A stretch of 64,000 nucleotides of DNA from assembly GCF_900088125.1 (NCBI RefSeq), contig NZ_FLQT01000003.1, positions 1,611,071 through 1,675,070 on the forward strand, written 5' to 3'. Each line of letters starts with the position of its first letter. The stretch's first letter is position 1. The notes beneath the pieces are model-generated. The model was not told the origin of the DNA and did no database searches. It saw only the letters and a list, made by a program, of their open reading frames with translations. Position numbers and translations under genes: made by a program. Positions 1-7,930 of the stretch are shown here, piece after piece. Source of the stretch: Peptoniphilus pacaensis. Lineage in GTDB: Bacteria > Bacillota > Clostridia > Tissierellales > Peptoniphilaceae.

Positions 1-189
1 GTAGATGATTTGCTTCGAATGGCTCATCTCGCTCAACACATCGAGTCGGCGGTCTTTTACCTCCACCATGCCTACATTGGGCTCGATGGTGGCGAAGGGA
101 TAGTTGGCCGCTTCGGCACCTGCTTGGGTAATGGCGTTAAATAAAGTGGACTTGCCTACATTGGGCAGTCCGATAATTCCTAATTTCAT
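1..189 (-). CDS. ychF: YchF/OLA1-type ATPase (partial, N-terminal 63 residues)
   Basis: Only the first 63 codons are present; the gene runs off the left edge. The N-terminus has the G1 loop GLPNVGKST at residues 7-15, followed by [12 protein letters not shown], which is characteristic of the YchF/OLA1 branch of Obg-like P-loop proteins. These bind ATP in preference to GTP and associate with ribosomes. The ATG start at 187-189 (read on the minus strand) is preceded by a GGGGA-type ribosome binding site. It is transcribed divergently from the ABC transporter to its right. The missing C-terminal TGS domain cannot be checked. Confidence 0.93.
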   Translation of the reverse strand, partial: MKLGIIGLPNVGKSTLFNAITQAGAEAANYPFATIEPNVGMVEVKDRRLDVLSEMSHSKQIIY

Positions 190-219
190 AATTTCTTCCC
201 CCTAATCCTAATCCTGCTC

Positions 220-228
220 ATTATATCA
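220..228 (-). promoter_or_regulatory. Extended -10 promoter of ychF
   Basis: Reading the minus strand, TGATATAAT (extended -10, TGnTATAAT) lies about 30 nt upstream of the ychF start. No good -35 is visible at 17 bp, as expected for extended -10 promoters. The same TATGATATAAT string recurs before yloU and ackA in this window. Confidence 0.6.
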
Positions 229-281
229 TAGTTTTTCCCGCTATTTTATGGGATTCGATTTCATTTTATGGGGCGTTCATG

Positions 282-287
282 TATAAT
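282..287 (+). promoter_or_regulatory. -10 element of the ABC transporter operon
   Basis: A perfect TATAAT lies 23 bp upstream of the ABC ATPase start, preceded directly by TG. The -35 region (TTTCAT, 17 bp upstream) is weak. It lies in the divergent spacer with ychF. Confidence 0.5.
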
Positions 288-310
288 ATTAAGGAAAAGC
301 GAGGTGACAC

Positions 311-1552
311 ATGAGTGCTATAGTTGTAAGCGGACTCACCAAAAAATTTCGTCGGGATTTAGTTTTCAACGATTTTAATTTGGAAGTGTTCGACGGAGAA
401 ATTTTTTCGATCATGGGAATGGAAGGTTCGGGCAAGACGACCTTGGCTCGTATCTTATTCCATTTTTTAAAACCGAATAAGGGCAGCGTTCGTATTTTCG
501 ATATGGACGGCCAAAAGGAATCCAAGTCGGTGAAGGAATTTACCGGTTACGTGCCCGAAGATGTGTGGATTTATGATAATATGAAGCCCATGGCTATTTT
601 TAAACATACATTGGCATTCCATGGTTTAAAAAATACGGACGACATTCAATCGTTAATGGAATTTTTCGAATTGGACAATCGGCATAAATTTTCCGATTTG
701 ACGGATTCGGAACGCAAGCGCGTGGCAATCATCAATGCATTGATTACGAAACCGAAATTGCTGGTTTTGGACAATCCGTCCAAGCATTTGTCTCACGCCA
801 TGTTGGATAAATTGTTTACCCATATTAAACGCCTTCAAAGTTCGGAAGGCTTAACTGTTTTGCTCCTTACCGACGACATGTCCATCGGCCAACGCTACGG
901 CGATCGCGGCGGTTACTTAGCCGGCGGCCGTCTGACGGGCATCGAATATTTAAAGGACAAGAAGAACAACGACAAGATTCTTCGCATCTTCGATGAATTG
1001 ATCAATGTCAATGCCTTCGAAGAAGTGGGGGCAAGTTTATTAAAAGATGAATCCGGCGATGTGGAATTTTTCTACGACGGCTACTTGCCGACCTTGACCA
1101 CGGTTTTACATCAACAAAAGGTGAAGAATTACGTCTTGGAAGACGCCGAATTGGAAGACAAGGTTGAAATCTTTAAATCCGGAAAGGATTTAAGCGCCAA
1201 CCGACCGGCTCCCCCTGCAGAGGATGAAGCCGACGACGCCGCTTTGGAAGATACGATTCTTGCCTACCATGCAGACGAATTAAATGCGAAGGCCGATGAG
1301 GAACCGGCGGCCGCTGATGAGGATGCGACCGTTGTTTTAAGCGAGCCTGTAAGGGAAGACGCTGCTGCTCCGGCGGAAGAAGATGCCGAAGCACCCGTCG
1401 CCGAAGAGGCGCAAGAAAAATCCTCTGAAGAAGGCTTTGTTTCCGACGAGCTGATTTTGGACAGCCGCAAGACACAGCCCATCGAACCGGTGGATACCGA
1501 CAAGTTTGTCGAGGAAAAATACAACTTTAATCCGGAAAAGGGGGAAGAGTGA
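311..1552 (+). CDS. ABC transporter ATP-binding protein with degenerate catalytic motifs and an acidic C-terminal tail
   Basis: This is the 413-residue ATPase subunit of a predicted ABC-2 exporter; the next gene encodes the permease. Walker A is intact (GMEGSGKT, residues 36-43). Other catalytic positions are not canonical: the signature LSGGQ reads LTDSE (about 130-134), the residue after the Walker B aspartate is Asn155 instead of Glu, and the H-loop histidine is replaced by aspartate (TDD, 187-189). Residues from about 298 to the end form an Ala/Glu/Asp-rich, probably disordered tail. The start has a GAGGTG ribosome binding site. The cargo is unknown. The coupling to a permease argues for a real transporter with slow or absent hydrolysis, or a regulatory role. 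Confidence 0.8.
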   Translation: MSAIVVSGLTKKFRRDLVFNDFNLEVFDGEIFSIMGMEGSGKTTLARILFHFLKPNKGSVRIFDMDGQKESKSVKEFTGYVPEDVWIYDNMKPMAIFKHTLAFHGLKNTDDIQSLMEFFELDNRHKFSDLTDSERKRVAIINALITKPKLLVLDNPSKHLSHAMLDKLFTHIKRLQSSEGLTVLLLTDDMSIGQRYGDRGGYLAGGRLTGIEYLKDKKNNDKILRIFDELINVNAFEEVGASLLKDESGDVEFFYDGYLPTLTTVLHQQKVKNYVLEDAELEDKVEIFKSGKDLSANRPAPPAEDEADDAALEDTILAYHADELNAKADEEPAAADEDATVVLSEPVREDAAAPAEEDAEAPVAEEAQEKSSEEGFVSDELILDSRKTQPIEPVDTDKFVEEKYNFNPEKGEE

Positions 1553-2361
1553 TGGTTTTTAATCTCGAAATGAAAAATAACCGGGGCAAGGCCTTTGGTT
1601 GGTTCTTGGTTGTGGGGATTTTAACCGGCTTGTTAATGGCTTTCTTCCCGCTGTTGCAAGACAACAATCTTCTGTCTCTGGCCAACGGTTTTCGCGACGG
1701 TTTTTCCGAAAACATGCAGCCTGTTTTAGGCTTCGGTCGCGAAGTTGCCTTTGACAAGTTCACGGACTACATTCCCTTTATTTTCCAATATCTGGGCATT
1801 CTCTTTGCGATTTTCGCCATTCAACTGGGCGCCAAAAGTTTGTCTCGTGAACAAAGCGCCGGTACCATCGAGTACCTTTACGCCAATCCCATTACGCGGA
1901 CGGAAATTTACAGCGGCAAGTTCAGTGCCAATATGTTGCACTACGGCCTCGTATTGCTCTTTGTCCTCGTCGTGGCCTTTGTTTCGGCCTACGCATTCGG
2001 CGTACACGAGATTCGCAATTTAGCCTTGGTCATGTTGCAAATTTTCATCTGCCTGCTCTTACTCGGTTTTGAATTTTTGTGTATCGGCTTTTTCTACTCG
2101 TCGATTTCTTCCCGTTCATCCCATGCAGAAGGTGGAAGCTTGCTTCTGTTTATCTTTATCGTCCTTATCTGGGCGGTGCTGACCTTGATGGGAAGCGCGA
2201 CGCAAGCCATTGCCGCATTCTTCCCCTTTACGGCTTTGAACCCGTTAAACATGGGTGGCGGCGATTTTCAGTGGATCGGCATGATCGCCAATATTGTCCT
2301 GGGCCTTCTGTTCTGGGGCATCGGCTGCATCATTTACAAAGGCAAAGAATTAAAATTTTAA
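1552..2361 (+). CDS. ABC-2 type permease
   Basis: A 269-residue integral membrane protein with about six hydrophobic helices (near residues 17-36, 78-98, 128-150, 160-183, 195-217 and 240-262). A cytoplasmic stretch after the second helix carries SREQSAGTIEYLYANPITR, typical of ABC-2 permeases (coupling-helix region). The ATG at 1552 overlaps the TGA of the ATPase gene; a GTG one codon earlier is possible, but the AAGGGGGA ribosome binding site fits the ATG. It presumably forms the membrane part of an exporter with the preceding unusual ATPase. The substrate cannot be inferred. A terminator follows directly. Confidence 0.85.
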   Translation: MVFNLEMKNNRGKAFGWFLVVGILTGLLMAFFPLLQDNNLLSLANGFRDGFSENMQPVLGFGREVAFDKFTDYIPFIFQYLGILFAIFAIQLGAKSLSREQSAGTIEYLYANPITRTEIYSGKFSANMLHYGLVLLFVLVVAFVSAYAFGVHEIRNLALVMLQIFICLLLLGFEFLCIGFFYSSISSRSSHAEGGSLLLFIFIVLIWAVLTLMGSATQAIAAFFPFTALNPLNMGGGDFQWIGMIANIVLGLLFWGIGCIIYKGKELKF

Positions 2362-2370
2362 TAACTACGG

Positions 2371-2396
2371 GAGCGGCTCAATGAGTCGCTCTTTTA
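2371..2396 (+). terminator. Rho-independent terminator after the ABC operon
   Basis: The inverted repeat GAGCGGCT...AGTCGCTC (one G-U pair) with a 4-nt loop is followed by TTTT. It closes the two-gene ABC unit before the HAD phosphatase gene. Confidence 0.75.
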
Positions 2397-2409
2397 TTCC
2401 TGGAGGATT

Positions 2410-3252
2410 ATGATTCGTTTAATTGCATTGGACTACGACTGGACCGTGGCCGCGAGAAAACAGCCCGTGGACGAAACCATGGTGAAGTATATTCACCGGT
2501 GGAAGGAGCTGGGCATCGAAACGGTGATTGCCAGCGGGCGGCCTTACCGCTCATTAAAAAGCGAGCTGGCCCCTTATAAAGATGAGCTCGCCCTGATTTC
2601 AAACAACGGAAATTTGATTCGCTACAAAAATTCCGAGGAGACCTTGGACAAACACGCCTTCGACCAGGCGGTGATACGTCCGCTGACCGAGGCCATTGAA
2701 GCTAGGGGCCTTCATCCGATTTTTCACGTGGACAGTTACCACAAGGGCTACGATTTGGTCACCCTTTTCGAGCAGACGGAGCGGGAAGCGTCTTACGTGG
2801 TCTTTTACGAAAACAAGTATAAAAAAATGAGCCTGGACGAGCTATTAAAAGAAGACGTCCTCGCCGTAGCGGGCTATGCCACGCCGGATGTCTACGAAGA
2901 TTTAATTCGCGAGCCCGTGATCATAGAGGGAGGTCTTACCGCCCATTTATTAAAGAGCCGGGATCCCAAATTGTCCCTTTTTGAAATCATCGGAAAGGGC
3001 AGCGACAAATGGCGCGGCCTTCGCACCTATGGCGAGTTGAAAAACATTGCTCCCGAGGAAATGATCGTCGTCGGCGACGATCGAAACGACGAGGCCATGA
3101 TCGCCCATGCCGGCATCGGCATCGCCATGGCGTCGGCGCCGGAGGATGTGAAGGCGTCGGCGGATATAATTTGCGACGAACCGCCGGAAGAATACGGCGC
3201 GTTTAAATTAGTCGATGCCATAATTAGAAAAGAGGTGGACGATGAACATTAA
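2410..3252 (+). CDS. HAD-superfamily Cof-type (IIB) phosphatase
   Basis: A 280-residue protein with HAD motif I DYDWTV (residues 8-13, nucleophile Asp8), motif II SGRPY near residue 40 and motif IV GDDRND (222-227). The large cap inserted between motifs II and III is typical of Cof/YidA-like sugar-phosphate or nucleotide-cofactor phosphatases. Trp replaces the usual Gly in the DxDGT motif, which is unusual but leaves both aspartates in place. The substrate is not predictable. The GGAGGA ribosome binding site fits the ATG, and the 3' end overlaps rbgA by 11 bp, so it is co-transcribed with it. Confidence 0.88.
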   Translation: MIRLIALDYDWTVAARKQPVDETMVKYIHRWKELGIETVIASGRPYRSLKSELAPYKDELALISNNGNLIRYKNSEETLDKHAFDQAVIRPLTEAIEARGLHPIFHVDSYHKGYDLVTLFEQTEREASYVVFYENKYKKMSLDELLKEDVLAVAGYATPDVYEDLIREPVIIEGGLTAHLLKSRDPKLSLFEIIGKGSDKWRGLRTYGELKNIAPEEMIVVGDDRNDEAMIAHAGIGIAMASAPEDVKASADIICDEPPEEYGAFKLVDAIIRKEVDDEH

Positions 3253-4105
3253 CTGGTATCCGGGGCATATGAAAAAAACCATCGAGTCCCTGAAGAGCAT
3301 GAAGGCGCAGTGTGACGTAGCGGTTGTTTTGCTCGACGCCCGCATTCCCATCAGCAGCTACAATCCCCTTTTAGACGAGGTGCTCACATCCATTCCCGTG
3401 CTTATGCTCTTAAATAAATCGGATCTGGCCGATCCGCAGGAGACGGAACGTTGGATCGATTACTTCAACGGTCGTGAAGGCACCTCCGCCATCGCTTGGT
3501 CCGCTACGTCGAAGATCAACGAGAAGCGCCTGACGGAAGCACTGGAAAATTCCGTCACAGGCCTCAGGGAAAAAGAGGCGCAAAAGGGCATGGAGAAGCG
3601 GAAGCTCCGCGTCATGGTGGCGGGGATCCCCAATGTGGGCAAGTCCACCTTTATCAATCAGGTGGCGGGGAGAAAATCCGCCGCCATCGGCAATCGGCCG
3701 GGTATTACAAAGACCAATCAGTGGATTCGCCATCACAAGGCCTTCGACCTTCTGGACACGCCCGGTGTCCTCTGGCCCAAGCTGGATCCGCCCATACGCG
3801 GTCGCCATTTGGCTTACACGGGCTCCATTAAGGACGAAATTATGGACGTGGAAACCCTGGCCTTCGAACTGGTAAAAGAAGCCATGGAAAAGTTCAGCGA
3901 TGCCATGGCGAAGCGCTACGATCTCACCGAAACCTACGACGATTCCGTGGCGGTCATGGATGCCATCGGCAAGCGGCGGGGCTGCTTGATTCGCGGCGGC
4001 GAAATCGACTACACGAAGGTCTCCCATTTGATTTTGGACGAGTTCCGCAGCGGCAAATGGGGACGAATCAGCTTGGAAGGTGTTCATGACCGATCTTCAT
4101 TTTGA
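3242..4105 (+). CDS. rbgA: Ribosome biogenesis GTPase YlqF/RbgA
   Basis: A 287-residue circularly permuted GTPase: the G4 motif NKSD (58-61) precedes G1 (GIPNVGKST, 129-137) and G3 (DTPG, 172-175). The N-terminal WYPGHM is a hallmark of YlqF/RbgA. In Bacillus this GTPase promotes late 50S assembly, including incorporation of L16. The adjacent rnhB gene downstream matches the ylqF-rnhB order of Bacillus. The C-terminal all-helical domain is complete and the length is normal for the family. Confidence 0.96.
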   Translation: MNINWYPGHMKKTIESLKSMKAQCDVAVVLLDARIPISSYNPLLDEVLTSIPVLMLLNKSDLADPQETERWIDYFNGREGTSAIAWSATSKINEKRLTEALENSVTGLREKEAQKGMEKRKLRVMVAGIPNVGKSTFINQVAGRKSAAIGNRPGITKTNQWIRHHKAFDLLDTPGVLWPKLDPPIRGRHLAYTGSIKDEIMDVETLAFELVKEAMEKFSDAMAKRYDLTETYDDSVAVMDAIGKRRGCLIRGGEIDYTKVSHLILDEFRSGKWGRISLEGVHDRSSF

Positions 4106-4697
4106 TTTGGAAAAACTGAATGAGGGCTACGATTACATCGCCGGCATCGACGAAGTGGGCCGCGGTTGTCTCTTCGGCGACGTGGTGGCCGGCTGCGTCA
4201 TCATGCCCCTGGACGAAGCCATCGCGGGAGTCACGGATTCAAAAAAGCTGTCTCCGAAGAAAAGAGCCCTCATCGAAGCGAGCATTAAGGAGCGAGCGAT
4301 TTTTTACACCTTTGCGAGAAAGAGCCCCGATGTCATCGATGCCGTGAATATTAAACAGGCCACGCGCCTGGCCATGAAAGAGGCGGCAGAAGAGGTTCTG
4401 GAGAAATTTCCCGACAAGCGCATTCTGTTTTTAATCGATGCGGAAACCATGGATCTGGACTGTAATCAAGAGGCGATTGTTCACGGAGACGACCTGTCCT
4501 ATACCATCGCCTGTGCATCTATATTGGCGAAGGAATTCAGGGACCGCCTGTGCATCGAGTGGGGCGAGGCTTATCCCGGCTACGGCATCGAAAAGCACAA
4601 GGGCTACGGCACGAAGCAACATCGGGAGGCCATTCTCGCCATGGGTCCCACGCCGGGGCACCGGAGGAGTTTTCTCGGGAAGATTTTAAAACCATAG
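4086..4697 (+). CDS. rnhB: Ribonuclease HII
   Basis: A 203-residue RNase HII that cleaves the RNA strand of RNA-DNA hybrids and single ribonucleotides in DNA. The IAGIDEVGRG motif carries Asp22 and Glu23 of the metal site; a further acidic residue is Asp118 in LIDAET. The YPGYGIEKHKGYGT block is a family signature. The ATG at 4086 is preferred to a GTG at 4080 because GGAAGG lies at a proper distance from it. The gene overlaps the end of rbgA by 20 bp. Confidence 0.95.
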   Translation: MTDLHFDLEKLNEGYDYIAGIDEVGRGCLFGDVVAGCVIMPLDEAIAGVTDSKKLSPKKRALIEASIKERAIFYTFARKSPDVIDAVNIKQATRLAMKEAAEEVLEKFPDKRILFLIDAETMDLDCNQEAIVHGDDLSYTIACASILAKEFRDRLCIEWGEAYPGYGIEKHKGYGTKQHREAILAMGPTPGHRRSFLGKILKP

Positions 4698-4734
4698 GCA
4701 AGGCCCGCGGCGGTTTTTTCGGGCCCTCGGTTTA

Positions 4735-4743
4735 TGGTATAAT
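4735..4743 (+). promoter_or_regulatory. Extended -10 promoter before the Asp23-nusB operon
   Basis: TGGTATAAT (TGnTATAAT) lies 20 bp upstream of the Asp23-family start. The -35 region is poor. It would drive the Asp23-nusB-xseAB-ispA-tlyA-recN series. Confidence 0.6.
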
Positions 4744-4763
4744 AGGGAAAATAGGAGGCAGAA

Positions 4764-5132
4764 ATGGTTGAAAAATATTTTGTTGACCCTTCGGGGAATT
4801 CCAATGTAAAAATTGCCGACGACGTCATTACCCGCATCGCACAGGAAGCGGCTTTGCGCGTCGACGGCGTATATAACAGCTATACGACGAAAAGAGAAAT
4901 CGGCGATTTTCTTCCCGGTCGCACCCCGTCCAAGACGAAAGTGACGGCCGACGAAGCGACGAGCGTCGTAGACATTTCCATCGTCGTGGAATACGGACGC
5001 AATATCGTGGAAGTGGCGGAAGAAGTGCAAGACGCCGTCAAGGAAAGTCTGGGCAATATGACCGATTTGGATATTTCCGCCGTGAACGTCCACATTAACG
5101 GCGTACGCGCCCACGAACAACAATCCATGTAA
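4764..5132 (+). CDS. Asp23/Gls24 family envelope stress protein (YqhY-like)
   Basis: A 122-residue Asp23/Gls24 (DUF322) protein, recognisable from IADDVITRIAQEAALRVDGV at the N-terminus and the VVEYGRNIVEVAEEVQ and VNVHINGV segments. Its place directly before nusB matches YqhY of Bacillus, a family member linked to lipid and envelope homeostasis. No signal peptide or membrane segment is seen. It has an AGGAGG ribosome binding site. A second paralogue lies at 52796-53149 next to fakA. Confidence 0.9.
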   Translation: MVEKYFVDPSGNSNVKIADDVITRIAQEAALRVDGVYNSYTTKREIGDFLPGRTPSKTKVTADEATSVVDISIVVEYGRNIVEVAEEVQDAVKESLGNMTDLDISAVNVHINGVRAHEQQSM

Positions 5133-5148
5133 CAGGGAAGGAATTTCG

Positions 5149-5649
5149 TTGAGCAGAAAACTGTCTAGAATTGCAACCATGCAAATTTTATTTGCCATGG
5201 ATCATAGAGACGAATTTACCATGGATGTGGCGGAGTCCTTTTTCGAAAGCGAATGGGAAAAGGGCGAGGTCGAAGAGATGTATCGCCACGTCTTTAGTGA
5301 AAAGATCTTGGCCGATCGCTTAAAAGACGAATCGAATATTCCCTTCACCGCCGGTGAGAAGGAATACATTACCAATAGCGTGGAAGTCATTGTCGACAAC
5401 AAAGAGGCCATCGACAAAATTATTGCCGATCACTTAAAAGACGGATCCATTCGTCGCATTGCCGCGGTGGATCTGTCGATTTTGCGCGTGGCCGTGGCGG
5501 AAATCGTCTATCACGACGATATTGCGCCTGCGGTTTCCATTAACGAAGCCGTGGATCTGGCAAAAATGTACAGCTCTTCCGACAGCGCGCGCTTCGTCAA
5601 CGGCATCTTAGGCTATATTCTTCGAGAAGGCGGCCATGAATCCCATTAG
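5149..5649 (+). CDS. nusB: Transcription antitermination factor NusB
   Basis: A 166-residue all-helical NusB, which binds boxA RNA with S10 and supports antitermination on rRNA operons. The N-terminal basic segment MSRKLSRIATMQILFAMD and the C-terminal AVDLSILRVAVAEI and NEAVDLAKMYSSSDSARFVNGILG are typical. The start is TTG, with AGGGAAGG 8 nt upstream; no better start is available. It overlaps xseA by 14 bp. The middle is slightly longer than in E. coli NusB, as is common in Clostridia. Confidence 0.95.
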   Translation: MSRKLSRIATMQILFAMDHRDEFTMDVAESFFESEWEKGEVEEMYRHVFSEKILADRLKDESNIPFTAGEKEYITNSVEVIVDNKEAIDKIIADHLKDGSIRRIAAVDLSILRVAVAEIVYHDDIAPAVSINEAVDLAKMYSSSDSARFVNGILGYILREGGHESH

Positions 5650-6967
5650 TGTATCCGAGTTACTTGCATATACGAAAAAAGTTTTAAAGACGGATTACTT
5701 ATTGAATCACGTGCTTTTAAAGGGCGAACTGGCGGAGATAAAAAAAGCTGCCAGCGGCCACGTCTACTTTACCGTGAAAGACGATAAGGCCCGCATGGAC
5801 TGCATCATGTATCACGACGATGCCGAAGCCATGGAACTCGATTTCCAATTAGGTATGGAAGTGGAGATGATGGGATCCGTCGCCATTTACGCGCCTTCCG
5901 GTCGGCTGCAATTTGTTGCCAAGACCATGGAGCTTACAGGTGAAGGCGCCCTTTACAAACTTTTTTTAAAATTAAAAGACCTTCTGAGCAAAGAAGGTCT
6001 ATTTGATATGGACAAAAAAATGCCCCTGCCGGAAAAGCCTCAAACCGTAGGCGTCGTCACCAGTACGGCGGGAGCGGCTCTACACGACTTTCTGCAGGTG
6101 GCGGCCAATCGAAATCCCGCCGTCTCCGTCATCGTATCGCCGACTCTCGTACAGGGGGAAGGAGCGGGCGAGTCCATTGCCCGCGCCTTTAAGCGATTGG
6201 ACGAACGGGACGACGTGGATGTCATCCTCATCACCCGCGGCGGCGGCAGCATGGAGGATTTATTTTGCTTTAACGACGAAACATTGATCCGCACCTTGGC
6301 CGAGCGGCGCCACCCGGTGGTTTCCGCCGTGGGCCACGAGGTGGACACCACCCTTTGTGATTACGTGGCCGATGTGCGAGCGGCGACTCCCACTCACGGC
6401 GCGGAGCTCATCGTCTGCCACAGAGACGATCTATTGGCCGCGGCCCGTTCTCAGCTGCGTTCCATGAATCACGCCCTCACCCTCGCTATACAGGAAGGCA
6501 AGCGGCGGACGGAAGGCCTTGCCCACCGACTTTATCAAACCGTGTCCTTGGATGCCATTATGAATAAGCGCCTGGCGCAAAAGGCCCTGAAAGAGCGCTT
6601 GGATTTTCATTTAAAGCAGGCGTTTAATTTAGAAGAGCAAGCTTTAAAGAGCTATGGCGTTCGCATCAAGGCCGTGAATTTACAGGCGCGAGCTGAAAGA
6701 GAAGGGTTGGATTTGGCCCTTCAGAAAAAGCGCATGGCTCGGGCGGCGACCTTGGCCGTAAAAACCGCGACCGGGGACTTAAAAGCCCTCGACAATCGCA
6801 TAAAAGCTTTAGGAAAAGAGCGGGCGAAGCCGCGGGTTCGCCTGGGAAATTTATACATACGCTCGGCAAAAGAGGTGAAGGTCGACGACGTGTTGTCCGT
6901 CGATCTTTTAGACGGGTCCATCGAAACCCGCGTCCTCTCCATAGAAAGGAACGGTCATGAATTATAA
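5636..6967 (+). CDS. xseA: Exodeoxyribonuclease VII large subunit
   Basis: The 443-residue catalytic subunit of exonuclease VII, which degrades single-stranded DNA. It has an N-terminal OB fold (about residues 4-105, ending in GEGALYKLF), a catalytic core with TRGGGSMEDLFCFND and SAVGHEVDTTLCDYVAD, and a long helical C-terminal region that wraps the small subunits. It overlaps nusB upstream and xseB by 11 bp downstream, so both subunits are translationally coupled. Confidence 0.96.
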   Translation: MNPISVSELLAYTKKVLKTDYLLNHVLLKGELAEIKKAASGHVYFTVKDDKARMDCIMYHDDAEAMELDFQLGMEVEMMGSVAIYAPSGRLQFVAKTMELTGEGALYKLFLKLKDLLSKEGLFDMDKKMPLPEKPQTVGVVTSTAGAALHDFLQVAANRNPAVSVIVSPTLVQGEGAGESIARAFKRLDERDDVDVILITRGGGSMEDLFCFNDETLIRTLAERRHPVVSAVGHEVDTTLCDYVADVRAATPTHGAELIVCHRDDLLAAARSQLRSMNHALTLAIQEGKRRTEGLAHRLYQTVSLDAIMNKRLAQKALKERLDFHLKQAFNLEEQALKSYGVRIKAVNLQARAEREGLDLALQKKRMARAATLAVKTATGDLKALDNRIKALGKERAKPRVRLGNLYIRSAKEVKVDDVLSVDLLDGSIETRVLSIERNGHEL

Positions 6968-7160
6968 GGAAAAATCGGATCAACTGGAAAAAATCGTCGA
7001 GAAAATGGAAAACGACGACCTGTCTTTGGAAGAGATGGTAAAGCTCTACGAAGAGGGCACGGCTCTTTATCGTGAGCTTGAGAAAGATTTAAAGGGGCTG
7101 GAGCAAAAGGTTCGCGTGCTGACGGAAAGGGAGGATGCCGATGGCGATGACGAAATTTGA
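6957..7160 (+). CDS. xseB: Exodeoxyribonuclease VII small subunit
   Basis: A 67-residue two-helix protein. The stretch LEKIVEKMENDDLSLEEMVKLYEEG is the conserved XseB core (VxxLExG-like pattern with acidic turn). It associates in several copies with XseA. The start overlaps the xseA stop, and the 3' end overlaps the ispA ribosome binding site and start. Confidence 0.94.
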   Translation: MNYKEKSDQLEKIVEKMENDDLSLEEMVKLYEEGTALYRELEKDLKGLEQKVRVLTEREDADGDDEI

Positions 7161-7926
7161 TGAGCGGCTGAAAGCTTATTACGAAGCGATCCCCTCGGCC
7201 GCCGAGGAACTAAAGGAAGCCATGCTCTACTCCCTGTTTACGGGAGGCAAGCGCATACGCCCCACGCTATTTTTTACGGTCCTCAAGGATTTGGGCTACG
7301 AAGGCGACGCGGCCTTTTATTTTGCCGTCGCCATGGAATCCATCCACACCTATAGTTTGATTCACGACGACTTGCCAGCCATGGACGACGACGATTTCAG
7401 ACGGGGCAAGCCCTCCTGCCACAAAGCTTACGGCGAAGCCCTGGCCATTCTCGCCGGCGACGGCTTACTGTCGCAGGCGGCGGAGCTTGCTGCAGAAGGG
7501 GCATCTCAGGAACCTTCCGGGGGCATCGACGCCATGAAATATTTATTTAAGGCGGCGGGCACCGTGGGCATGGTGGATGGACAGGTCCTGGATATTCGCG
7601 TCGGCGCATCGTCCGGGGACGAGGCCATTTACAAGAGAAAAACCGGCGCCCTCTTAGGTGCCTGCTTCGCCATGGCCGGCGCCTTGGCGGGAAAATCGAA
7701 AGAAGCCAACGACATCCTGTATCGCGTAGGGGAGACCCTGGGCCTGAGCTATCAATTTCAAGACGACTACTTCGACTTGGAAGAAGACGGCGCCGAGGTG
7801 GACCCCGAGGACTACTTGACGAAAGCCGCGAAATACACGGAAGAATGTTTAGAGCTGCTCGCTTCTGTCGGCCGATTCGAAGAGACGGAAGCCTTGATCG
7901 ATAAAATTTTGAAACGGGACAGGTGA
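7141..7926 (+). CDS. ispA: Polyprenyl (farnesyl) diphosphate synthase, IspA type
   Basis: About 261 residues, with the first aspartate-rich motif DDLPAMDDDD followed by RRGKP and the second motif QDDYFD. These bind Mg-diphosphate in short-chain trans-prenyltransferases that extend DMAPP with IPP, probably to farnesyl diphosphate. FTGGKRIRP near the N-terminus is the IPP-binding segment. The ATG at 7141 is chosen over 7135 because AAGGGAGG would abut the latter. The protein is some 30 residues shorter than Bacillus IspA. The neighbours xseB and tlyA match the usual order, but dxs, often found next, is absent. Confidence 0.92.
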   Translation: MAMTKFDERLKAYYEAIPSAAEELKEAMLYSLFTGGKRIRPTLFFTVLKDLGYEGDAAFYFAVAMESIHTYSLIHDDLPAMDDDDFRRGKPSCHKAYGEALAILAGDGLLSQAAELAAEGASQEPSGGIDAMKYLFKAAGTVGMVDGQVLDIRVGASSGDEAIYKRKTGALLGACFAMAGALAGKSKEANDILYRVGETLGLSYQFQDDYFDLEEDGAEVDPEDYLTKAAKYTEECLELLASVGRFEETEALIDKILKRDR

Positions 7927-7930
7927 TGGC

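Noticed and set aside
1173-1524. Open frames antisense to the acidic tail of the ABC ATPase
   Set aside because: These are low-complexity Ser/Arg/Pro-rich readings of a repetitive Ala/Glu coding tail with no ribosome binding site or promoter.
3410-4087. A 225-codon open frame antisense to rbgA
   Set aside because: It lies fully within a clear GTPase gene, lacks a plausible start signal and resembles no family; it is a codon-bias shadow.
4699-4722. Terminator after rnhB (GGCCCG...CGGGCC inverted repeat)
   Set aside because: No T run follows the stem on either strand; the T run is inside the loop. It may be a hairpin, but not a convincing terminator.
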